DNA of 5,031 nucleotides from an uncultured beta proteobacterium (GTDB lineage: Bacteria; Pseudomonadota; Gammaproteobacteria; Burkholderiales; Rhodocyclaceae), in NCBI GenBank assembly GCA_903930395.1, contig CAIYYE010000282.1:1-5031 (forward strand), in the 5' to 3' direction. Every line of letters begins with the position of its first letter. Within the stretch, counting starts at the first letter, position 1. A program made the translations under genes and the position numbers. Shown one piece after another: positions 1-5,031 of the stretch. Below the pieces are notes generated by a model, which saw only the letters and a list, made by a program, of their open reading frames with translations, had not been told where the DNA came from and did no database searches.

Positions 1-982
1 CGGCGTTCCCATCCTCGAAGGGCTGACCGATCTGCGCGACTCGGTCGAACACCCGCGCTTCCGCGAAGTCATGGCCGGCATGATCGAGAGCATCGAAGGC
101 GGTCAGACCCTGTCGCAGGCAATGGAAGCCCATCCGGAAATTTTCAGTCAGGTCTTCGTCAATCTCATCCGGGCCGGCGAAACGAGCGGCCAGTTGCCGG
201 AAGTACTGGCCAGCCTGGCCGAGTCGCTGAAATGGGAGGACGAACTGGCCTCGCATACCAAAAAGCTGCTGATGTACCCGGCTTTCGTGGCGACCATCGT
301 GCTCTCCGCCACCTTTTTCCTGATGATCTACATGGTTCCGCAGCTCAAGATGTTCGTGAAGAACATGGGGCAGGTCTTGCCGCCGCATACCAAGCTGCTG
401 TTTTTCATCTCGGACCTGCTCGTTGCCTACTGGTATGCCTTCCTTGCTCTCCCGGTCATTGCCTTTATCGGCTTGCAGGCGGCTCTGCGCGGCAATCCGC
501 TGGCACGTTATCGCCTCGATGAAATCAAGCTGCGCCTGCCGGTCCTCGGTCCCATCCTGCAGAAGATCATCCTCTCCCGATTCGCCAACACCTTTGCCAT
601 GCTCTACGCTTCGGGCATCCCCGTCCTCGAATCGATCCGCACGACCCAGGCCATCGTCGGCAACCTGGTCATGCGCAAGGCGCTCGAACGGGTCGAGCAA
701 TCGATTCGCGAAGGCCATAACGTGGCCGGCGCCTTCAATGACGCAGGCATTTTTCCGCCGCTCGTCGTCCGCATGTTGCGCATCGGCGAAAGTACCGGCG
801 GGCTCGACAAGGCGCTGCTCAATGTCAGCTATTTCTACAACCGCGACGTCAAGGAAGCCGTCGGCAAGGCACAGACACTGATCGAGCCGATGCTCACACT
901 TTTCATGGGCGCCCTGCTCGGCTGGATTATGCTGTCGGTCATCGGCCCGATCTACGACGTCATCAGCAAGATCAAAACGTGA
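1..982 (+). CDS. Type II secretion system F family protein (GspF/PilC/MshG-like), 5' end outside the window
   Basis: Inner-membrane platform protein of a type IV filament or type II secretion machine; family members contact the assembly ATPase and the alignment proteins. The frame is open from base 2 with 326 visible codons; full-length members are about 400 residues, so roughly 75-80 N-terminal residues are missing. Both GspF domains can be seen as an internal duplication: GVPILE (visible residues 1-6) followed by RAGETSG (57-63), and GIPVLE (205-210) followed by RIGESTG (260-266), with nearly equal spacing. Hydrophobic segments lie at about residues 94-113, 138-159 and 293-316, the usual three-helix topology. 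The C-terminus (YFYNRDVKEAV, then IEPMLTLFMGALLGWIMLSV) is typical of the family. The stop overlaps the next gene's GTG by 4 nt. Family assignment is very secure; which system (T4P, MSHA or T2SS) cannot be fixed from this gene alone. The ATG at 71 is internal, not the start. Confidence 0.95.
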   Translation, partial: GVPILEGLTDLRDSVEHPRFREVMAGMIESIEGGQTLSQAMEAHPEIFSQVFVNLIRAGETSGQLPEVLASLAESLKWEDELASHTKKLLMYPAFVATIVLSATFFLMIYMVPQLKMFVKNMGQVLPPHTKLLFFISDLLVAYWYAFLALPVIAFIGLQAALRGNPLARYRLDEIKLRLPVLGPILQKIILSRFANTFAMLYASGIPVLESIRTTQAIVGNLVMRKALERVEQSIREGHNVAGAFNDAGIFPPLVVRMLRIGESTGGLDKALLNVSYFYNRDVKEAVGKAQTLIEPMLTLFMGALLGWIMLSVIGPIYDVISKIKT

Positions 983-2514
983 CCAGTCGCTTCCTCTATC
1001 TCAACACCCATCGCCTGCTCGCCTACGGCTGGCAGCACGGCAGCCTGCGGGCCGAGGGCGTGTTCGACAATGATGAGGGGGGCCTGCGCCAGTTTGCCGA
1101 CTACCTGCGGCAGCATCGCCACAGCCAGTTTTCGTTGCTCGCCAACGTAGCCGAAGAAGGCCATGCCCTGGAAACCATTCCCTTCCTCAAAGGCAGTGAC
1201 CGGCAGACGCTGATTTCCCGCAAGATGGGGCAGCATTTTTTCAGCACGCCACTAACCACGGCAACGTCGCTGGGTTATGAGAAAAGCCAGCGTAAAAATG
1301 AAAAACTGCTTCTTTCCGCCCTCACCAACCCGGCCCATTTCGAGCCCTGGCTGACTCGCATCAGCGATGCCGAGGTATCCCTGGCCGGCATTTACACCGT
1401 TGCCCAGCTCGGTGGTCAGTTGCTCCGGAAACTTGGACAGCACTGCGAGCGCTGCCTGTTGCTGACGGTGCAGGACCATTCGATCCGCGAAACCTACCTG
1501 GTCGATGGACACCCTCATTTCTCGCGCATGGCCCCGGTCACTGACAGCAGCATTGCCGGCATAGCCAGCGCACTGGCCGCTGAATCGGGCAAGCTGCACC
1601 AATACCTGATCGGTCAGCGCCTGATCGGCCGCGGCGAGAGCCTGCCGGCCTTCATCGTCGGCCACCCCCAGACCATCCCGGCCATCGACAAGGCCTGCGC
1701 CGACAAGGGGCCGCTCAGTTTCACACTGATCGACAGTCACCTTGCTGCCGGCCGCCTCAAACTGCGCACGCTGCCCGAAGACAATCGCAGCGACCTGCTC
1801 TTCCTGCAACTGCTGGCGACAGCGCCACCGCAGCAGCAATTTGCCAGCGACACCCATCGCCACCACTTTCGCCTGTCGCAAATTCGCCGCGGCCTGATTG
1901 CGGCCGGTCTCTGTGCCTTGCTCGGCGGCGTTCTTTATGCCGCCAAGGAAACCTACGACGCCGGAAGCCTGCGCGCCGAAGCCAGCGCCCTGCTCCTCAG
2001 CAAGGCAGATCTTGACCACCGCTATCAGGAAATCTCGGCAACTTTCCCGCAACTCGATGTGGACAACGACACGCTCCGCCGAGTGACCAACCGCTACAGT
2101 GACCTGCTTCATCAGCAGCACTTGCCAGCCCCGGCTTTCCACAGGGTCAGCCGCGTTCTCGATCGCATGCCGGCCATCGTACTGGAAGGCATAAGCTGGA
2201 AGAACGGCCAGGATGCAGGCACGAGCAAAGGGGCTACAGCCCCTCCCGCCATTGCGACAAACCGCCGCGGCGGACCGGAAATCACCACTGTCCGTGGCTC
2301 AATCCGCCTAGAGCGGGCAACGACCCGGCAAATACTGGCGGTCTTCGACCAGTTTGTCGACGCGTTGCGGGCCGATCCGGCCAATAGCATCAACATCCTG
2401 CAACGCCCCTTCGATATCGAATCCGGCCACACCCTGCGCAGCAGCGACGGGGAGACTGAAGTTGCACAACCGCGGCAATTTGCCGTTGAAATCGTCCGGA
2501 GCAACGCGCCATGA
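979..2514 (+). CDS. PilM/PilN-type fusion (GspL/MshI-like) pilus assembly protein
   Basis: 511 residues. Probable bitopic inner-membrane component of the alignment subcomplex. Residues 1 to about 300 are a soluble, presumably cytoplasmic domain resembling the actin-like PilM/GspL fold: the stretch CLLLTVQDHSIRETYLVDGHPHFSR, residues 159-183, lines up in style with the second phosphate-loop strand pair of PilM/MshI, but the D-[IV]-G signature is replaced by T-V-Q-D, so nucleotide binding is probably lost. One hydrophobic segment at about 305-322 follows two arginines. Residues 323-511 start with a helical stretch and contain a PilN-like alpha/beta region (VLEGISWKNG near 400, then VRGSIRLERATTRQILAVFDQFVDAL). 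The linker at 411-434 is rich in Gly, Ala, Pro and Arg and carries a REP-like palindrome in the DNA. The start is GTG at 979 inside a GTGA overlap with the upstream gene, without a strong Shine-Dalgarno, suggesting coupled translation. The fold assignment is inferred from layout and local motifs; a plain GspL homologue is the main alternative. Confidence 0.8.
   Translation: MTSRFLYLNTHRLLAYGWQHGSLRAEGVFDNDEGGLRQFADYLRQHRHSQFSLLANVAEEGHALETIPFLKGSDRQTLISRKMGQHFFSTPLTTATSLGYEKSQRKNEKLLLSALTNPAHFEPWLTRISDAEVSLAGIYTVAQLGGQLLRKLGQHCERCLLLTVQDHSIRETYLVDGHPHFSRMAPVTDSSIAGIASALAAESGKLHQYLIGQRLIGRGESLPAFIVGHPQTIPAIDKACADKGPLSFTLIDSHLAAGRLKLRTLPEDNRSDLLFLQLLATAPPQQQFASDTHRHHFRLSQIRRGLIAAGLCALLGGVLYAAKETYDAGSLRAEASALLLSKADLDHRYQEISATFPQLDVDNDTLRRVTNRYSDLLHQQHLPAPAFHRVSRVLDRMPAIVLEGISWKNGQDAGTSKGATAPPAIATNRRGGPEITTVRGSIRLERATTRQILAVFDQFVDALRADPANSINILQRPFDIESGHTLRSSDGETEVAQPRQFAVEIVRSNAP
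2229..2244 (-). repeat. REP-like palindrome inside the PilM/PilN-type gene
   Basis: A perfect 7-bp inverted repeat AGGGGCT-AC-AGCCCCT. Read on the minus strand with its flank it is GGGAGGGGCTGTAGCCCC, i.e. a GGGAG head followed by a GC stem around a tiny loop. That layout resembles REP elements of other proteobacteria, e.g. GGGAG-CGGCTTCAGCCG in Pseudomonas/Xanthomonas-type repeats. It encodes the low-complexity linker KGATAPP (residues 417-423) between predicted periplasmic strands. Only one copy is visible, so repeat status is inferred from form. Confidence 0.45.
2498..2501 (+). promoter_or_regulatory. Ribosome-binding site for the PilO-like gene
   Basis: GGAG lies 9 nt before the ATG at 2511, inside the end of the upstream coding sequence. 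Together with the ATGA stop/start overlap it fixes this start. Confidence 0.6.
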
Positions 2515-3113
2515 CGCTGACCGGCCGCGATATCCCGAAATTGCTCGGACCACTGCTCGCCGCGCTGGTCATGTTCGTCATCGCCGGACTGCTTATCTGG
2601 GGCAGCCAGATCGACGCGGACAAAGCCGAACAGGAGCGCAACGCCGCGACAGCTGCCAGAAACCAGATCGAACAACGCCTGCGCCAGGTGCGCACCGAAG
2701 AGCAGGACATCAAGGAGCGGACCCAACTGCTCCAGCAACTCCAGAATGCCGGCATCACCGGTGAAGAAAAACGCCTGGACTGGATGGAGTTGCTGCGCGA
2801 CATTCAGCGCGAGCTGCGGATCCCCGGCATGAGCTACGAATTCGGCATCCAGACCGCTCTCGACAAGGCGGGCGACGCAAGCTATGCGTGGTACGCCAGC
2901 CCGCTGCGCGTGGAGCTCCGCCTGCTCCACGAAGAAGACCTGCTCAACTTTCTGGTCGCGCTCCAGAAAAATGCCAAGGCCTTGATCATCGTCCGCCACT
3001 GCAGCCTGTCGCCCCTTCCGGCCCAGGCCGATGCGCGCCAGTCCCTGGCCAAGCTTGCCGCCGAATGCGAAATGCAGTGGCTCACGGCACGCCAAGTGAG
3101 CGAGAAGAAATGA
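2511..3113 (+). CDS. PilO/MshJ/GspM-like pilus assembly protein
   Basis: 200 residues, the usual length for PilO-type proteins. A short cytoplasmic N-terminus (about residues 1-10) is followed by one membrane segment at about 11-31, a polar, charged heptad-like helix at about 33-80 (coiled coil), a conserved-looking helix GEEKRLDWMELLRDIQREL (84-102), and an alpha/beta region: PLRVELRLLHEEDLLNFLVAL (131-151) then ALIIVRHCSLSPL (157-169) and AECEMQWLTAR (184-194). That strand-helix-strand order matches the ferredoxin-like periplasmic domain of PilO/GspM. In known systems this protein pairs with PilN (here the preceding fusion protein) and supports the PilP/GspC-type protein (here the following gene). 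The start overlaps the upstream stop in ATGA and has GGAG at 2498. Two Cys (164 and 185) lie in the periplasmic part. Assignment rests on position and architecture rather than on an invariant motif. Confidence 0.8.
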   Translation: MTLTGRDIPKLLGPLLAALVMFVIAGLLIWGSQIDADKAEQERNAATAARNQIEQRLRQVRTEEQDIKERTQLLQQLQNAGITGEEKRLDWMELLRDIQRELRIPGMSYEFGIQTALDKAGDASYAWYASPLRVELRLLHEEDLLNFLVALQKNAKALIIVRHCSLSPLPAQADARQSLAKLAAECEMQWLTARQVSEKK

Positions 3114-3493
3114 GTGCCGCCCGCCCGCTGCCTCATCTCCTGCTGGTTCATCTCCTGCTGGCCCTGAGCATGCCCCCATGCCTTGCCGAAGAAGGCCCGC
3201 TCGGCCGCCTCTTCCTCGATCCGGAACAACGGGCCAGACTCGACCTCCAGCGCCGGCACAACCCCCTTTTTATGCCCAACGCCGGCGAGGCGGAAGCCAG
3301 CCAGACGCTTAACGGCGAAGTCCGCAGCAGCAACGGACGTCGCATGCGCTGGATCAACGGACAAGCCAGCTGGGATGGCGCCTCCCCGGCCCGTACCGCC
3401 GTGGGCGACACCTTCAATCCGGAAACCGGGGAACGCGAAAGCCTCCTGCGCGGCGGCAGCATCACCATCAAACCGGGCGACCGACGGCCATAA
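3110..3493 (+). CDS. Small secreted periplasmic protein in the PilP/MshK/GspC position
   Basis: 127 residues beginning at the ATG that overlaps the PilO-like stop (ATGA at 3110-3113). The same frame is open back to an ATG at 2888, but that would overlap the PilO-like gene by 226 nt and bury the signal peptide, so 3110 is preferred. Residues 1-26 form a Sec signal peptide with a leucine-rich core (HLLLVHLLLALSM) and a likely signal peptidase I site CLA|E after residue 26. The mature part opens with GPLGRLFLDPEQRARLDLQR, a helix-forming stretch, then a small probable beta region LNGEVRSSNGRRMRWINGQ (about 68-86) reminiscent of the 'xxGxV...G....hING' strands in PilP/GspC/MshK periplasmic domains, and a basic, glycine-rich tail. 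Its likely role is to link the inner-membrane alignment complex to the secretin; this is inferred from gene order and the strand pattern. It could also be a lineage-specific protein with no true PilP homology. Confidence 0.78.
   Translation: MSAARPLPHLLLVHLLLALSMPPCLAEEGPLGRLFLDPEQRARLDLQRRHNPLFMPNAGEAEASQTLNGEVRSSNGRRMRWINGQASWDGASPARTAVGDTFNPETGERESLLRGGSITIKPGDRRP
3133..3162 (+). repeat. 15-bp tandem duplication in a signal peptide
   Basis: TCATCTCCTGCTGGT (3133-3147) is followed directly by TCATCTCCTGCTGGC (3148-3162), 14 of 15 identical. It encodes HLLLV-HLLLA and so duplicates five residues of the hydrophobic core of the small periplasmic protein's signal peptide, in frame. Confidence 0.85.
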
Positions 3494-3531
3494 ATCGGAC
3501 GGTCCTCATGGCCCCGCGATGACATTCGCGG
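3486..3531 (+). other. Two adjacent stem-loops after the fourth gene
   Basis: The first hairpin has arms GGCCAT (3486-3491) and ATGGCC (3508-3513), with a possible inner GGA/TCC pairing; its left arm contains the first base of the TAA stop codon. The second follows without a gap: CCGCGA (3514-3519), loop TGACAT, TCGCGG (3526-3531), a perfect 6-bp stem. No T-run follows, so this is not a classic intrinsic terminator. It could be an mRNA 3'-end stabiliser, a processing site, or a weak or Rho-assisted termination or attenuation region before the prepilin-like gene. Confidence 0.5.
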
Positions 3532-3560
3532 CACCCCGAAATATGCCATTGTCAATTTAG

Positions 3561-3590
3561 TTCGCCTCTCGCGGGAAATTTACATAGAAT
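3561..3590 (+). promoter_or_regulatory. Weak candidate promoter for the prepilin-like gene
   Basis: This lies in the AT-rich part of the 128-nt gap. TAGAAT (3585-3590) matches the -10 consensus at 5 of 6 positions, but the hexamer 18 nt upstream, TTCGCC (3561-3566), is a poor -35. Transcription would start near 3597 and give a leader of about 25 nt with the GGAG at 3611 intact. It is suggested mainly by position after the stem-loops; read-through from the upstream operon is equally possible. Confidence 0.25.
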
Positions 3591-3610
3591 CGGCTGACAT
3601 CCAATACTCT

Positions 3611-3614
3611 GGAG
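3611..3614 (+). promoter_or_regulatory. Ribosome-binding site deciding the start at 3622
   Basis: GGAG with 7 nt to the ATG at 3622 is the best Shine-Dalgarno around this gene. The alternative ATG at 3691 has no comparable site, although it would give a shorter, more typical prepilin leader. Confidence 0.7.
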
Positions 3615-3621
3615 CAGTCCG

Positions 3622-5031
3622 ATGTCGCTCCCATTTTTGCCAGCGATTTTCAAAAGCAAACAGCATCCGGATGTCCTTGCCCGTGCCCAGATGTCGGCCC
3701 CGGCCACGGCGCAGTACGGCAATGCCCTGCTCCTCGTTTTTCTGACCCTCGGCCTGGGCAGCACCCTGTTCCTGCAGGCCTGGAACAACAGGATTGACCA
3801 GGCGCAGGAAGAGCGGACCGAAGGCGCCCTAAGGCAGGCCAGGGAAGCCTTGATCGCCTTTGCCCTGGCGCATGGCGAGCTGCAGAGGACCAATGCCCAT
3901 CCACCGGGAAAAACCACGGATGACGACATCACCCTGCCACCCGGCACGCTGCCCTGTCCCGAAACGGGCCTGAACATCACCGGCGAGGGGTCGCAAAATT
4001 CGTCCTGCAACCGCCGCGACCTTGCTGCCATCGGCCGCCTGCCCTGGCGCTCGCTGGGCAGTGGCCCGCTGCGCGACGGCCATGGCGAATGTCTGTGGTA
4101 TGCCGTCTCCGGCGCCTTCAAGGCCAACCCTTCAGCCCACCTCCTCAACTGGGATTCGCCGGGCACTTTCGAGATACATGATGGACAAGGCCGGCTCATC
4201 GAATCCGATGTCATCGCCGTGGTCTTCTCCCCCGGCCCCGCCCTGGCCGGCCAGGATCGCTCGCCGCTGAGCGGCACCGATCAGTGCGGCGGCAACTACA
4301 CGGCCAGCGCCTATCTCGATGGCATTCAGTTGAATGGCACCCGCTACGACAATGCGGCCCTCAATCCGGACCCCAACGGCAAGAACGTTCTGATTGCCGG
4401 CCCGGTGCATGGCCCGAGCGGGGATACGCTGAGCAATGACCGCCTGATCACCATCAGCCGCAACGACTTGTTTGCCCGCGCCATCGAGAAGCGCACGGAT
4501 TTCACCAGGCACCTGTACGATCCCGGCGACACGGATGGTAGCGATGAAAGCAAATATGGCCTGGCGCAAAATCTGGCAGCCTGCCTCGCCTACTACGGAA
4601 AAAACAACACAGACCCCGCAGACAAGCGCCTGCCTTGGGCCTCACGCCTCGATGTCGCCGATTTCGACAACGACAGTTTCGACGACCTGAGCGGCCAATA
4701 TGCCGGGCGCCCCGCCTATCGCGTTGGCAGCTCACGAACCTCGACCAAAAACGCACTCGTCCCTGCCGGCTGCTCTTCGTCACCCGACAATTGCCGCCTC
4801 CTGATCATTGATCGCTGCCTGCCCGGCTGGTGGCGCCTCGCCGGCAAGCCGCTGGATAGTAGCGGAAGCTCGAAGATGCAGAGCCCGGATGGCTGGTGGG
4901 ACAAGTGGAAAGACCAGTTTTTCTATGTCGTGGCACCGGAATTTTCGCCCAACTCCAGCCATGACTGGACGACCCATCCCGACCCCTGCACGGCAACGAG
5001 CCGATGCATCACCGTGGGGAACCGTCGCTAC
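3622..5031 (+). CDS. Large prepilin-like (minor pilin / pseudopilin-type) protein, 3' end outside the window
   Basis: Open from ATG 3622 to the window edge: 470 codons without a stop, and no termination seen. A leader of 33 residues ends in QYG; a hydrophobic helix NALLLVFLTLGLGSTLFLQAW (about 34-54) follows and continues as an amphipathic helix (IDQAQEERTEGALRQAREALIAFALAHG). This is pilin-like, with possible prepilin peptidase cleavage at G33|N34, but position +5 is Leu rather than Glu, as in PilX- or GspK-type minor subunits. A globular region then has a pilin-family pattern: LPCP (110-113), GRLPWRSLG (138-146), LRDGHGECLWYAVSGAF (150-166), VIAVVFSPGPALAGQDR (197-213), ITISRNDLF (276-284). 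A second, diverged copy seems to start near 320 (LAACLAYYG, KRLPW at 335-339, FFYVVAPEFSP at 433-443, CITV at 462-465). Ten cysteines are visible (112, 129, 157, 222, 321, 384, 391, 399, 456, 462), fitting a disulfide-bonded exported protein. An acidic loop DFDNDSFDD lies at 347-355. The role as a minor or tip pilin is inferred from this layout and from the neighbouring assembly genes; the exact family is not recognised. Confidence 0.82.
   Translation, partial: MSLPFLPAIFKSKQHPDVLARAQMSAPATAQYGNALLLVFLTLGLGSTLFLQAWNNRIDQAQEERTEGALRQAREALIAFALAHGELQRTNAHPPGKTTDDDITLPPGTLPCPETGLNITGEGSQNSSCNRRDLAAIGRLPWRSLGSGPLRDGHGECLWYAVSGAFKANPSAHLLNWDSPGTFEIHDGQGRLIESDVIAVVFSPGPALAGQDRSPLSGTDQCGGNYTASAYLDGIQLNGTRYDNAALNPDPNGKNVLIAGPVHGPSGDTLSNDRLITISRNDLFARAIEKRTDFTRHLYDPGDTDGSDESKYGLAQNLAACLAYYGKNNTDPADKRLPWASRLDVADFDNDSFDDLSGQYAGRPAYRVGSSRTSTKNALVPAGCSSSPDNCRLLIIDRCLPGWWRLAGKPLDSSGSSKMQSPDGWWDKWKDQFFYVVAPEFSPNSSHDWTTHPDPCTATSRCITVGNRRY

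Noticed and set aside
2112..3179. Long minus-strand ORF of 355 codons (and another at 1252-2142, 296 codons)
   Set aside because: Antisense to well-supported pilus assembly genes in GC-rich DNA. The translations look like shadow sequence, and neither is needed to explain the region.
3167..3187. Lipoprotein signal at Cys in LSMPPC of the small periplasmic protein
   Set aside because: The residues before Cys (M-P-P) do not fit a lipobox, while CLA|E fits signal peptidase I.
3514..3540. Intrinsic terminator at the second stem-loop
   Set aside because: A 6-bp GC-rich stem is present, but CACCCCGAAA follows instead of a T-run.
3528..3548. Sigma54-like site (GGCAC ... ATGCC) in the intergenic gap
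   Set aside because: The GG to GC spacing is 13 nt rather than the required 10.
3183..3560. Plus-strand 125-codon ORF overlapping the small periplasmic gene in another frame
   Set aside because: Ser/Ala/Arg/Pro-rich composition and no RBS support; the overlapping frame has a signal peptide and operon coupling.
3579..3608. TTTACA (3579-3584) with AATACT (3603-3608), 18-nt spacer, as a sigma70 promoter
   Set aside because: Transcription would start at about 3615, after the GGAG at 3611-3614, and so would lose the ribosome-binding site.
3552..4277. Minus-strand ORF of 241 codons
   Set aside because: Opposes the first half of the open prepilin-like gene, is rich in Arg/Ser/Pro as expected of a shadow frame, and has no recognisable domain.
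1..5031. tRNA, rRNA, CRISPR, insertion sequence or phage genes
   Set aside because: No cloverleaf-like stems, regularly spaced repeats, transposase motifs or terminal inverted repeats were seen on either strand.

Overview
The window is GC-rich and densely coded, with all genes on the + strand. It looks like part of a chromosomal gene cluster from a betaproteobacterium, and the protein style suggests Rhodocyclales (Dechloromonas/Azonexus-like). That taxonomic placement is inferred from remembered family resemblance, not from a search. The genes belong to a type IV filament assembly system, i.e. the type IV pilus / MSHA pilus / type II secretion superfamily.

Layout: (1) The 3' part of an inner-membrane platform protein (GspF/PilC/MshG family) enters from the left edge and ends at 982. 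(2) At 979-2514, starting GTG and overlapping by 4 nt, is a bitopic protein with a degenerate PilM/GspL-like cytoplasmic half, one membrane segment and a PilN-like periplasmic half. (3) At 2511-3113, overlapping by 4 nt, is a PilO/MshJ/GspM-like protein (membrane segment, coiled coil, alpha/beta C-terminus). (4) At 3110-3493, again overlapping by 4 nt, is a small Sec-secreted periplasmic protein placed where PilP, MshK or GspC would be expected. (5) A 128-nt non-coding gap holds two adjacent stem-loops and then an AT-rich stretch. (6) At 3622 a gene with a good ribosome-binding site begins and stays open to the window edge (at least 470 codons). It encodes a large, cysteine-rich, prepilin-like protein.

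How the genes fit together: the F protein is the platform on which an assembly ATPase (expected upstream, not visible) acts. The next three proteins would form the alignment subcomplex that spans the inner membrane and reaches through the periplasm towards a secretin (also not visible). The big prepilin-like protein would be a minor or tip subunit, or a cargo, of the filament. The three consecutive 4-nt stop/start overlaps point to translational coupling and fixed stoichiometry for F to PilP/MshK-like. The gap before the last gene leaves room for separate control.

Notable points are the fused, apparently nucleotide-binding-dead PilM/PilN-type protein, a REP-like palindrome inside its coding sequence, a 15-bp tandem duplication inside a signal peptide, and the unusual large prepilin-like protein with two apparent copies of a pilin-type module and a possible calcium-binding loop. 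No RNA genes, CRISPR arrays, insertion sequences or phage genes were seen.
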